Assembly: GCF_027706145.1 (NCBI RefSeq)
Contig: NZ_JAQFWW010000001.1
Location: forward strand, 1,178,001 to 1,242,000
Direction: 5' to 3'
From: Bacillus changyiensis
Lineage (GTDB): Bacteria > Bacillota > Bacilli > Bacillales > Bacillaceae
Length of the DNA stretch: 64,000 bases
Below are positions 55,223-64,000 of this stretch, piece after piece. Each line of letters begins with the position of its first letter. Positions within the stretch are counted from its first letter, which is position 1. Under the pieces are notes generated by a model, which saw only the letters and a program-made list of their open reading frames with translations, did not search any database and was not told the DNA's origin. The position numbers and the translations under genes are program-made.

Positions 55223-55795
55223 CTAAAGGGACAATCCTTTTAAAATATACATTTTGAGCATTTCCGCTATATCTTCTGTTTTTAATGGTTCATGATGTTT
55301 TTCCCAATCAAAGATAAGGGCAACATAAAGTTTAAAAATAACAAATGCATTTAACTCAGCATCGCAAGGTTTAATATCCTCATTTTTAATTGCTTCTTTT
55401 ATTTTTTTCTTAATGTAGTTCATAATCATCCGCTCAAGCTTTTCGATCACTTCCTTAGCAGCTGGTGTACCAAGCTCCGCACCTTCTTGAAAAATTTTAA
55501 TTGTCAGTTGGTGCTTTTTTCTGTATTCCAATATAGCAATTAACGCACGATGCGCATTTTCATGAAACGGAAGATGAGAATCAATAGCCTCGTCTGCTGT
55601 TTGTTTCATTTCGGCTAACAAAGAAGAAAAGATTTCACTAAATAATTCTTCTTTATTTTTGAAAAAAGTATAAATGGTACCCTTGCCAACGTTCGCGAGC
55701 TTTGCTACCAGATCCATCGTTGTTGCCTTATATCCAAACTGAGCAAATGATTTTGCTGCAGCTTCGATAATAAGCGCTTTTCGATCTATGCTCAT
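55223..55795 (-). CDS. yhgD: TetR-family repressor YhgD
   Basis: 190 residues with an N-terminal TetR helix-turn-helix (AAKSFAQFGYKATTMDLVAKLANVGKGTIYTFFKNKEELF, residues about 13-52) and a helical effector domain. Upstream of yhgE in one operon, with an inverted repeat before its start as a likely autoregulatory operator. The ligand is unknown. Confidence 0.9.
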   Translation of the reverse strand: MSIDRKALIIEAAAKSFAQFGYKATTMDLVAKLANVGKGTIYTFFKNKEELFSEIFSSLLAEMKQTADEAIDSHLPFHENAHRALIAILEYRKKHQLTIKIFQEGAELGTPAAKEVIEKLERMIMNYIKKKIKEAIKNEDIKPCDAELNAFVIFKLYVALIFDWEKHHEPLKTEDIAEMLKMYILKGLSL

Positions 55796-55812
55796 GCTTT
55801 TTCCACTCCTAA

Positions 55813-55839
55813 AATGACTATTTGAACGTTTTAGTCATT
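55813..55839 (-). promoter_or_regulatory. Candidate YhgD operator
   Basis: AATGACT (55813-55819) and AGTCATT (55833-55839) form a 27-bp inverted repeat just upstream of yhgD, the usual size and place of a TetR-type operator. Confidence 0.6.
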
Positions 55840-55976
55840 AAGTATAATACGTAATTTACCACAACTTTATTCGAAATGCAAACATTTAATTTTGTTTTCT
55901 CAGGAAACATTTTTTTGTAGTTTTTCGACAAAAAAAAAAGCCGCCATGTTTCATATCGACAGCTTTTTATATTTTT

Positions 55977-57395
55977 CTATTTAGTTTGTTCAAATAAATA
56001 TGCAAGTACATCAGAGACAACTTGTTTACCCTGCTCAATACAGTCGGGAATTCCGACTCCCTCAAAGGAAGCGCCTGTTGCAAAAATCCCAGGATAAGAT
56101 GTTTTCAAACCATCTCTTAGTTTCTTAATCTTTTGTTGATGACCGACATGATACTGTGGCATGGCATCATTCCATCTTGTGATACAGCTCATTTCCGGTT
56201 CACCATCAATTTTCATAATCCGTTTTAAATCTTCGAGGACGATTCTAATCATCTCACTATCTGACTGTTCAACAACCGATTCGTCACCAGCTTTTCCGAC
56301 ATAGGCTCTTAATAAAACTTTACCCCTTGGCGTTGTATGAGGCCACTTTTTATTTGTCCATGTACAAGCAGTAATCGAGAAATCACTGTTCCGTGAAATG
56401 ACAAAACCTGTCCCTTCTTGATTCATCTCTACAGCTTCTTCTGGAAAACCGAGTGCCACATTGGCAACAGATGTTGAAACAATATCTTCCAGACCTTCTA
56501 GCCAATCCTCACCTTGAAATATCGAAGTGATCGCTTTATATGGTGCTGTAATCACAGCAGCATCGGCATCAAGAATGCCCCCGTTGTCCAACATCAGACT
56601 ATAATGATCTTGACCACGGTCTATACTGACCACTTTTGTACCTTTATAGATCGTTGTCAATTCAAGCTGTTTTTCCAATTCTTCGACAATCGTTTGTAAT
56701 CCGGTTTTTAAGGTTTGAAAAAGCCCCTTCTTCTTTGCTGCTGGTTTTTGGGCATTACCACTTTTTGATTTTTTCATCCCTACAATCAAACTTCGATATT
56801 TCTGCTCTGTTAAATAAAACTGTGGAAATGTTGACATCAGGCTGAGCCGATCAATATCACCCGCGTATATACCTGACAAAAGTGGTTCAATTAAGTTTTC
56901 AACTACTTCTCCGCCAACACGCCGTCTAAAAAATTCTCCCAGTGACTGATCCTCTTGGGGTTTGCTTGCCGGAAGAACCAAATCCATTGCAGCTCTCAAT
57001 TTTCCATGAAAAGAAAACAAACTCGTCGTTAGAAACGGCCCGATCTTTGTCGGCACACCCATGACTGCACCTTCAGGAATTGGATAGAGACTTTCATTGA
57101 CGAGAACATAAGACTGTCCTGTTGCATTATTGACAAGTAAATGCTCCATGCCCAAATCTTTAACAAGCTGTGGACCACTCTGTTTTCGTTCTAAAAAGGA
57201 ATCTGGACCTTTTTCAATAATATAGCCATCTTTGTGAACGGTCTGGATTTTCCCACCTAGCCTTGGGCTCGCTTCAACAAGCGTCACTTCAGCAGAAAGA
57301 TGATTTTTTTTAATTTCTCTCTCCAAGTAGAAAGCTGCGGTCAATCCGGTAATACCGCCGCCGATGATAACAATCCGCTTTCGTTCGCTACTCAT
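55977..57395 (-). CDS. hemY: Coproporphyrinogen III oxidase HemY (CgoX)
   Basis: 472 residues of the protoporphyrinogen oxidase-like flavoprotein family. N-terminal FAD motif IVIIGGGITGLTAAFYL, then EASPRLGGKIQT, and the C-terminal FAD segment GIFATGASFEGVGIPDCI. In Firmicutes this enzyme oxidises coproporphyrinogen III to coproporphyrin III in the coproporphyrin-dependent haem pathway. Last gene of hemEHY. Confidence 0.94.
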   Translation of the reverse strand: MSSERKRIVIIGGGITGLTAAFYLEREIKKNHLSAEVTLVEASPRLGGKIQTVHKDGYIIEKGPDSFLERKQSGPQLVKDLGMEHLLVNNATGQSYVLVNESLYPIPEGAVMGVPTKIGPFLTTSLFSFHGKLRAAMDLVLPASKPQEDQSLGEFFRRRVGGEVVENLIEPLLSGIYAGDIDRLSLMSTFPQFYLTEQKYRSLIVGMKKSKSGNAQKPAAKKKGLFQTLKTGLQTIVEELEKQLELTTIYKGTKVVSIDRGQDHYSLMLDNGGILDADAAVITAPYKAITSIFQGEDWLEGLEDIVSTSVANVALGFPEEAVEMNQEGTGFVISRNSDFSITACTWTNKKWPHTTPRGKVLLRAYVGKAGDESVVEQSDSEMIRIVLEDLKRIMKIDGEPEMSCITRWNDAMPQYHVGHQQKIKKLRDGLKTSYPGIFATGASFEGVGIPDCIEQGKQVVSDVLAYLFEQTK

Positions 57396-57409
57396 ATCAA
57401 TCGCCTTCT

Positions 57410-58351
57410 TTACAATTCTTTCTCCAATTTTTTCAAGACAACGGTAGCTAAAGCATCAATAAATTCCGGTTTTGCATTAGGCATTTCCGGTCTGTAGTAG
57501 CTTGCTCCGAGATCATTTGTCACAGTTTTGCATTCAAAATCGTTGTCATACAACACTTCCAAGTGGTCTGCTACAAAACCGACTGGTACATAAACAAACG
57601 TCTTGTAGCCTTTTCGATCTGCTAGATCGCGTGTCAAATCCTGAACATCAGGCCCAAGCCAAGGGTCTGGTGTATTCCCTTCACTTTGCCACCCTATCGC
57701 ATAATTCTCAATCCCCGCCTCTTCGACTATCAGTCTGGCAGATTGCTTGAGCTGGTCAGGATAAGGATCCCCTAACTCAATAATTTTCTCGGGAAGGCTA
57801 TGTGCCGATAAGATCACAACAGCGTGTTCCCTCTCTTCTGGTGTGAATTGCCCAAATGTCTGTTTCACTTGCTCTGCCCAATATGTGATAAATTTCGGCT
57901 CATCATACCAGCTGTCAATTGATGTGATTGATAGACCGCCCAGCTTTTCTGCCTCTGTATCTGCTCGCTTTTGATAAGACTTAACACTAAATGTAGAATA
58001 ATGCGGAGCCAACACAAGGCTGACTGCTTCTGTGATCCCGTCCTTATGCATCTCGTAAACAGCATCTTCAATAAACGGTTCAATGTGTTTAAGTCCGATA
58101 TATGCTTTAAATGTCATTTTATCTTGAATCTTATTTAAATGTTTTTCTAATTGTGTCGCCTGTTCATTGGTGATTTTTGCAAGTGGCGATATTCCACCGA
58201 TCGCACGATAGCGATCTTTCAAATCTTGAAGCATGTCCGGCTCTGGTTTTCTGCCTCGTCGAATGTGCGTGTAATACCGTTCAATATCCTCTTCCTTGTA
58301 CGGCGTTCCATACGCCATGACAAGAAGCCCCATCCTCTTTTTACTCAACAT
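57410..58351 (-). CDS. hemH: Coproporphyrin ferrochelatase HemH (CpfC)
   Basis: About 313 residues: the B. subtilis-like N-terminus [20 protein letters not shown], the conserved iron-site His in [10 protein letters not shown] and Glu in [15 protein letters not shown], and the C-terminal [19 protein letters not shown]. It inserts Fe2+ into coproporphyrin III. The open frame begins at a GTG (58357) inside the ribosome binding site; ATG 58351 or TTG 58348 are the realistic starts (the TTG start aligns with B. subtilis MSRKK). 14 nt before hemY. Confidence 0.94.
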   Translation of the reverse strand: MLSKKRMGLLVMAYGTPYKEEDIERYYTHIRRGRKPEPDMLQDLKDRYRAIGGISPLAKITNEQATQLEKHLNKIQDKMTFKAYIGLKHIEPFIEDAVYEMHKDGITEAVSLVLAPHYSTFSVKSYQKRADTEAEKLGGLSITSIDSWYDEPKFITYWAEQVKQTFGQFTPEEREHAVVILSAHSLPEKIIELGDPYPDQLKQSARLIVEEAGIENYAIGWQSEGNTPDPWLGPDVQDLTRDLADRKGYKTFVYVPVGFVADHLEVLYDNDFECKTVTNDLGASYYRPEMPNAKPEFIDALATVVLKKLEKEL

Positions 58352-58423
58352 GAACACCTCTTCTTTAGATCTCGCATCTCTAAGTATTTTGACAGTTTAA
58401 CCGGAAAAGTCCAACATAAATGC

Positions 58424-59470
58424 TCATAAGGTTTTAGAAGAGGAGTACTCATGAATAAAAGATGTTAATCTTTTCAGTGTATCAGGATTGACTTCAGGAA
58501 AAACACCATGTCCAAGATTAAATATAAACCGGTCTGTCATCATTCCTTGCTCCAAAATTGATTTTGTTCTTGCTTCAATTACTTCCCATGGGGCAAGCAG
58601 TATAGCTGGATCTAGATTTCCCTGAAGTGTTTTGACAAGTCCTTGATCCCTTGCTTTTTGAATACTCATCCTCCAGTCAAGTCCTACGACATCAAGTGAA
58701 AGATCATGCCAATCGCGCGCAAGGTGGCTTGCTCCCACTCCAAACATGATCAGTGGTACACCTTCTTTTTTTAATTCCTTAAACAACATATCCATTGTTG
58801 GTTTAATGTAAGTTCGGTAATCATTGGCATTTAGCGCCCCCACCCATGAATCAAAAACTTGAATCGCCTTTGCACCGGCACGGATTTGTGCCTTCACATA
58901 AACAATCGCCATCTTCGCTAACCTTTTCATCAATTGATCCCATGCTTTAGGCTGACTGTACATAAATGCTTTTGTTTTGTTGTAGTTTTTCGAAGGCCCG
59001 CCCTCTATCATATAACTTGCCAATGTAAATGGCGCTCCGGTAAAACCGATCAATGGAACATTCAGCTGTTCCTCCGTTAACAATTTAATCGTTTTCAGCA
59101 CATATGGAATATCCTCTTCTGGCTCTAGTTCACCAAGCTTTTCAACATCTGAAAGAGACGTGATCGGATTGTCGATCACAGGACCGACTCCATTTTTAAT
59201 TTCAACTTGAACACCTATTCCTGGAAGCGGTGTCATAATATCCTTATAAAGAATGGCTGCATCAACGCCGTAGTTTTCAACAGGTAACCTTGTCACATAG
59301 GCACACAATTCAGGCTGATGTGTAATTTCAAACAAACTATATTTCTCTTTTAGTGCTCGGTATTCCGGCTGTGATCTTCCCGCTTGCCTCATGTACCACA
59401 CAGGAACATGATCGCTCTTTTCCCCTCGGCACGCTTTTAAAAACGTGTCATTAAAAGCTTTATTATTCAC
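58424..59470 (-). CDS. hemE: Uroporphyrinogen III decarboxylase HemE
   Basis: 348 residues from GTG 59470, placed 9 nt after GAAAGGTGG and matching the family's N-terminus ([13 protein letters not shown]); the frame is open upstream to 59575 but that part resembles nothing. Active-site motifs [33 protein letters not shown] and [11 protein letters not shown] are present. It converts uroporphyrinogen III to coproporphyrinogen III. First gene of the hemEHY operon, after its own promoter. Confidence 0.93.
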   Translation of the reverse strand: MNNKAFNDTFLKACRGEKSDHVPVWYMRQAGRSQPEYRALKEKYSLFEITHQPELCAYVTRLPVENYGVDAAILYKDIMTPLPGIGVQVEIKNGVGPVIDNPITSLSDVEKLGELEPEEDIPYVLKTIKLLTEEQLNVPLIGFTGAPFTLASYMIEGGPSKNYNKTKAFMYSQPKAWDQLMKRLAKMAIVYVKAQIRAGAKAIQVFDSWVGALNANDYRTYIKPTMDMLFKELKKEGVPLIMFGVGASHLARDWHDLSLDVVGLDWRMSIQKARDQGLVKTLQGNLDPAILLAPWEVIEARTKSILEQGMMTDRFIFNLGHGVFPEVNPDTLKRLTSFIHEYSSSKTL

Positions 59471-59548
59471 TCTCGATTTCCACCTTTCACTTGCAAACCG
59501 CACGTCCATTAAAATAGCTTCTTCAAATATAACGTTTTTTTGATCATC

Positions 59549-59577
59549 AGTATACAATTCATACTTATTGTTCAAAA
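59549..59577 (-). promoter_or_regulatory. Candidate sigma-A promoter of hemEHY
   Basis: TATACT (59549-59554) with TTTTGA (59572-59577) 17 bp upstream on the minus strand, overlapping the pbpF terminator. Confidence 0.45.
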
Positions 59578-59606
59578 AATTGATGAATTCACCAATTCAT
59601 CAATTT
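59574..59606 (-). terminator. Terminator of pbpF
   Basis: Thirteen-base perfect stem AAATTGATGAATT / AATTCATCAATTT running into TTTTTT on the minus strand and overlapping the pbpF stop codon. Confidence 0.85.
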
Positions 59607-61734
59607 AATGAAACAATTCAGGTTTAATAAACTCTGTCCCATTCCCTTCTGTTTTTGTTTGTGGGTTGTATGGAACAACCCTGTAGGATGAACCCGAAAA
59701 GATATTGGAATATGGAATCTCATAGCTTCCTTTACCTTTAACAGTATCAATCAGTTGTTCGTCTCCAGCTTTTTTTTCATAAATTCTATATTCTGCTCTT
59801 TTATCCTCTTGTTCTTGCCATGTTAATGACACCGTAACCAATCCGAGAGGTGTAAAGGAATAATCAGCATTCACTGTTACTAAGTCTTTCAAGTGTATTG
59901 GTCGTTCCAAATCTTTAATTCCTTCAGGTTTTTTAAATGAAATATGTTTCTGATTGGACTGTTTCAAAATATCTTTGAACAATCTTGTCGGATACGAACT
60001 TCCACCTTTTAAATAGTGGGTTTCATCTGTTTTATCATAACCCATCCAGACAGCCCCCGTCACTTTCGGTGTATAGCCTGCAAACCATACATCTTTTGTT
60101 GCGCCATCTTTACCTGTATAAGAAGTGGAGCCTGTTTTTCCAGCAATCTCTCCAAGAAAATCACCAGCTTTTCCAGTACCTGTCTCGACAACCTCTTGAA
60201 GCATTCGTGTCATATTCCATGAAGTTTGTTTACTGAAAACTCTTTCGGGTTCCTCTTTGTGGCGAAACAAAACCTCTCCGTTTTCATCAGTGATTTTTTT
60301 TATCAAGTATGGTTTATCATACTTTCCTAAATTGGCAAACGACCGGTATGCACCAGCCAGTTGAAGAGGTGATACCCCTTTTTCCAAGCCACCTAATCCT
60401 AATGAGAGTCCATCATCAGGAATGTTCATGCCTAGCTTATTTAAATAAGGTTTTACAGTGTCAACACCTAGTTCATTTAACATCCAGACAGCGGGGGCGT
60501 TTTTGCTATATGTTAGCGCATCAACCATTGATACCTTTCCATCATAATGCATATCATAATTTTTTGGGGTATAACCGTTATATGAAAGCTGTTTATCCTC
60601 AAGTAAAGAGTATGGTTTATAGCGCTTTTCTTCTAGTGCCGGCCCATAAACAGCCAGCGGCTTAAAAGTCGACCCAGGCTGACGAGCTTCCACTGCCCTA
60701 TTAAAACCGCTCGGAGTAAAATTTCTCCCGCCAATAGCAGCAATAACGCCACCTGTCTGATTATCAATAAAAACTGCACTGCCTTCTGCATGATGGTCAG
60801 TTCCAGGAAAGTAGTCATCTTCCTGCATAAGTTTGTAAGCAGCTTTTTGAACGGATATATCAAGTGGAACACGAATTGTATATCCACCTTGAAGAAGCTG
60901 TTCTCTAGAAATCGAATACTCTTCTTCTGCTTCTTTTATCACAAGATCTATATAGCTATCAAGCCAAGGGTTTTTCGATTTTTCTTTAACATGTAGACCC
61001 AAGGTGCTTCCTTGTGCTCTGACCGCTTCTTTTGAAGTGATATATCCTTGTTCATACATCATGCTCAGGACAACATTACGCCGTTCCCTGCTTTTTTTCG
61101 GATGAAGAATCGGTGAATAAGCATTGGGTGCTTTAGGAAGTGAGGCAAGAACCGCTGCTTCACTGAGCGTTAAGTCCTTTACATCTTTGCTAAAAAAATA
61201 ATTAGCAGCTGCCTGAATTCCATACACACCGTGCCCAAAATAGAGTTGGTTTAAATACATTTCCAAAAGCTTGTCCTTGCTATAGTCTCTCTCTAGATTA
61301 ATTGCAATAATCACTTCTTTTGTTTTTCTAAAAAACGTTTTATCATTTGTTAAAAAGATATTTTTGGCAAGCTGTTGGGTGATGGTACTGCCACCTTCGA
61401 CCTTGCTACCAGCTAAAACATCTTTGTAAACAGCGCGACCCACCGATTTCAAATCGATGCCATGATGTTCATAAAAACGTTGGTCTTCAACAGAAATAAA
61501 TGCATGTTTAACACTTTTAGGAACTTCATGAATGGAGACCGGCCTTCTGTTTTCGGTATAAAGACTAGCTACTTCTTCACCGTTTTGATCAATGATTTTT
61601 GAAGATGCGTGGAAAATCAATTTCTTTTCATCAATAACATAGTCCCCTAAGAATAAAATTGTAATATATCCAATTAAAGAAAAAAACATAATGGCAATGA
61701 CAATCATGACTGGAATGAAAAATTTCTTTTTCAT
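59605..61734 (-). CDS. pbpF: Class A penicillin-binding protein PbpF
   Basis: 709 residues, close to B. subtilis PbpF (714). N-terminal membrane anchor, glycosyltransferase domain with EDQRFYEHHGID, GGSTITQQLAKN and the catalytic second Glu region, then the transpeptidase domain with Ser nucleophile motif STFK, SKN and KTGST. A C-terminal beta-rich extension follows. It polymerises and cross-links peptidoglycan outside the membrane; in B. subtilis it is used in sporulation/germination. AATGAGGTG precedes the ATG. Confidence 0.94.
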   Translation of the reverse strand: MKKKFFIPVMIVIAIMFFSLIGYITILFLGDYVIDEKKLIFHASSKIIDQNGEEVASLYTENRRPVSIHEVPKSVKHAFISVEDQRFYEHHGIDLKSVGRAVYKDVLAGSKVEGGSTITQQLAKNIFLTNDKTFFRKTKEVIIAINLERDYSKDKLLEMYLNQLYFGHGVYGIQAAANYFFSKDVKDLTLSEAAVLASLPKAPNAYSPILHPKKSRERRNVVLSMMYEQGYITSKEAVRAQGSTLGLHVKEKSKNPWLDSYIDLVIKEAEEEYSISREQLLQGGYTIRVPLDISVQKAAYKLMQEDDYFPGTDHHAEGSAVFIDNQTGGVIAAIGGRNFTPSGFNRAVEARQPGSTFKPLAVYGPALEEKRYKPYSLLEDKQLSYNGYTPKNYDMHYDGKVSMVDALTYSKNAPAVWMLNELGVDTVKPYLNKLGMNIPDDGLSLGLGGLEKGVSPLQLAGAYRSFANLGKYDKPYLIKKITDENGEVLFRHKEEPERVFSKQTSWNMTRMLQEVVETGTGKAGDFLGEIAGKTGSTSYTGKDGATKDVWFAGYTPKVTGAVWMGYDKTDETHYLKGGSSYPTRLFKDILKQSNQKHISFKKPEGIKDLERPIHLKDLVTVNADYSFTPLGLVTVSLTWQEQEDKRAEYRIYEKKAGDEQLIDTVKGKGSYEIPYSNIFSGSSYRVVPYNPQTKTEGNGTEFIKPELFH

Positions 61735-61815
61735 CTATTCACCTCATTCCTTTCATATTTAGTGTGGGATTTTTTTCCTCGTTTTATGTTTCATATTTGT
61801 TTGTTTTGTTGATAG

Positions 61816-62365
<550 letters not shown>

Positions 62366-62367
<2 letters not shown>

Positions 62368-62396
62368 ACTGCCAGAATGTCTGGCAGTTTATTTAT
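62366..62396 (+). terminator. Terminator of hmoB
   Basis: AAACTGCCAGA (62366-62376) / TCTGGCAGTTT (62380-62390), then ATTTATTATTT; it overlaps the stop codon. Confidence 0.85.
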
Positions 62397-62503
62397 TATT
62401 TCCAAGGAAATGAATCTCTCCAAAATCTTACAAACAGATTGAAATAGGACTTAAACTGTCATAAAATTTAAAAAAGTCACCATTCCTTAAAGGAGGAATT
62501 ATT

Positions 62504-63697
62504 TTGGATATCACAAGCTTAAAGCAATTCGTTTGTGAACAGCTAGAAAGTCACTATGATGAAATGGTCACCTTAAGACGTCATTTTCACCAATATCCTG
62601 AACTGTCTTTTAAAGAAAAGAAAACGGCTGCATCGATTGCCTCTTATTATCAGACACTTGGTATTCCGACCCGCACAAATGTTGGCGGTGGTGGTGTTCT
62701 TGCCTATATTGAGGGCGAACAGCCCGGACCTGTTATAGCTTTAAGAGCCGATTTTGACGCTCTCCCGATTCAAGATGAAAAAACCGTTTCTTATCGGTCA
62801 ACGGTTCCCGGTGTTATGCATGCCTGTGGCCATGATGGACACACTGCCACACTTCTTGTTCTTGCAAAAGTATTAAATGAAAATAGAAAACGTTTATCAG
62901 GAAAGCTGGTTATGATTCATCAACATGCAGAAGAATACACACCTGGTGGAGCCAAACCAATGATTGAAGATGGTTGCCTTGATGGAGTAGATGTCATTTT
63001 TGGGACACACTTATGGGCAACAGTGCCACTTGGTACGGTTCAATATAAAACAGGACCAATCATGGCGGCTGCTGACCGATTCACGATTACCATCAATGGG
63101 AAAGGTGGTCATGGTGCACAGCCTCATGAAACAAAGGATGCAGTCTTGATTGGTTCACAAGTTGTTTCAGCTCTCCAGCAGATTGTCAGCCGCAGACTAG
63201 ATCCGATACAACCAGCAGTGATCTCAACAGGGTCATTTCTCGCCGAGAATTCTTTTAATGTCATTGCTGACAAAGCCGTTTTAATCGGTACGGCTCGTTC
63301 ATTTAATGAAAAGATCAGAAATTTAATTGAAAACGAAATCGAACGAGTTGTCAAAGGTATTTGTAGCATGCATGGCGGAGATTATCAATACTTGTATGAG
63401 AGAGGTTACCCGGCCGTTCATAACCATCCTCAAGAAACAGCCTTTCTTGCTGATATCGCCAGAAACACGCCAGGTGTCCAAAAAGTCACAGAAAGCGACA
63501 TGCAAATGGGTGGAGAAGATTTCGCCTATTATCTCCAACATGTAAAAGGAACGTTTTTCTTTACTGGCGCAGCACCTGAAATGACAGAAAATGTCTTTCC
63601 TCATCACCATCCACAATTTGACTTCAATGAGAAAGCGATGCTGATTGCTGCCAAAATCATGGCCAGAGCTGTCATTTCTTATCAACAGAAATGCTGA
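62504..63697 (+). CDS. yhaA: M20-family amidohydrolase YhaA
   Basis: 397 residues. M20D peptidase/amidohydrolase with LRRHFHQYPELSF, ALRADFDALPI, MHACGHDGHTATLL and HAEEYTPGGAKPM supplying the metal ligands and catalytic Glu, a dimerisation domain (about 190-300), and GGEDFAYYL near the end. It hydrolyses N-acyl or peptide-like amides; the substrate is unknown. TTG start at 62504 behind AAAGGAGG. Confidence 0.93.
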   Translation: MDITSLKQFVCEQLESHYDEMVTLRRHFHQYPELSFKEKKTAASIASYYQTLGIPTRTNVGGGGVLAYIEGEQPGPVIALRADFDALPIQDEKTVSYRSTVPGVMHACGHDGHTATLLVLAKVLNENRKRLSGKLVMIHQHAEEYTPGGAKPMIEDGCLDGVDVIFGTHLWATVPLGTVQYKTGPIMAAADRFTITINGKGGHGAQPHETKDAVLIGSQVVSALQQIVSRRLDPIQPAVISTGSFLAENSFNVIADKAVLIGTARSFNEKIRNLIENEIERVVKGICSMHGGDYQYLYERGYPAVHNHPQETAFLADIARNTPGVQKVTESDMQMGGEDFAYYLQHVKGTFFFTGAAPEMTENVFPHHHPQFDFNEKAMLIAAKIMARAVISYQQKC

Positions 63698-63699
63698 AT

Positions 63700-63742
63700 G
63701 AAAAAGCAGGAATGCAATCCTGCTTTTTCTGCTTCATTCAAC
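63700..63742. terminator. Bidirectional terminator between yhaA and ecsC
   Basis: AAAAAGCAGGA / TCCTGCTTTTT stem, with an outer TGAATGA/TCATTCA pairing, between convergent genes. Confidence 0.88.
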
Positions 63743-64000
63743 TAGCGCCTTTATGAGTCGCAAATGAAAAATGTGTCTTGCGGTCTCTCCAAGATGCCCT
63801 AATAATTTATAATTTGCTGTACCACCAACAACTGCTCCAAACCCAGGAATAATTTGGAATATTTTAATAAAATCGAGGTAATCTCGGTATTCCTGCTGAA
63901 AAGTTTTCCAATCGATTTCCCTTTTTTCAGTATCCCAATTTTCGATGATAGCAAATAGATCTTTTCGGTGTTTTTCTCCTGAAAAAGCTAGCTGAAAAAT
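63734..64000 (-). CDS. ecsC: EcsC, C-terminal part (continues beyond window)
   Basis: The last 88 codons of a minus-strand gene; the frame is open to the window edge. The segment FIKIFQIIPGFGAVVGGTAN followed by KLLGHLGETARHIFHLRLI matches the C-terminus of EcsC. In B. subtilis ecsC ends the ecsAB ABC-transporter operon next to yhaA, the same position as here. Function of EcsC itself is unclear. Confidence 0.85.
   Translation of the reverse strand: MFQLAFSGEKHRKDLFAIIENWDTEKREIDWKTFQQEYRDYLDFIKIFQIIPGFGAVVGGTANYKLLGHLGETARHIFHLRLIKALVE

Overview
The window is chromosomal DNA from a Bacillus of the subtilis/licheniformis clade. Nearly every gene has a recognisable Bacillus subtilis counterpart, mostly in the order of the B. 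subtilis yis-yhj-yhf-yhg-yha region, and the proteins are clearly diverged rather than near-identical. The subtilisin is closest to the Carlsberg type. All functional names below rest on recognising protein families by eye; no database search was run.

Layout. 1-9142: a possible GNAT gene start, yisR/yisQ (divergent), a Na+/Ca2+ exchanger without a counterpart at this place in B. subtilis, asnO, yisN, yisL, an RsgA-type GTPase with an attenuator-like leader, and yisK. 9299-13476: spore genes, namely a CotG-like repeat protein divergent from the CotH-type kinase gene yisJ, the Spo0E-like yisI, and gerPA-PF. 13527-25332: the addB-addA-sbcD-sbcC recombination operon (minus strand). 25429-33580: an accessory stretch with modAB, a truncated MFS gene, cotJABC, a Rap-Phr cassette, a frameshifted DUF2690 gene and epr. 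33641-42409: sipV, yhjE, comK, yhzC, yhxD, yhfW and the fatty-acid/biotin-type cluster yhfU-T-S-R. 42758-52957: aprE, yhfN, lcfB, lplJ, yhfI, yhfH, gltT, yhfE, fabHB. 52999-64000: yhgE/yhgD, the haem operon hemE-hemH-hemY, pbpF, hmoB, yhaA and the 3' part of ecsC.

Several genes form a post-exponential programme: comK, aprE and epr lie within about 13 kb of a Rap-Phr cassette whose predicted signal peptide EKMVG resembles PhrG. The spore part combines a coat kinase, its likely lysine-rich substrate, coat assembly genes and germinant-access proteins. Lipid metabolism is represented by lcfB with a FadR-type operator and fabHB with a FapR-type operator.

The most unusual structure is upstream of the RsgA-like GTPase. 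A strong promoter is followed by an 18-codon leader ORF whose last codons can pair with the 5' arm of an intrinsic terminator. This is the architecture of antibiotic-responsive attenuators, here in front of a ribosome-assembly-type GTPase.
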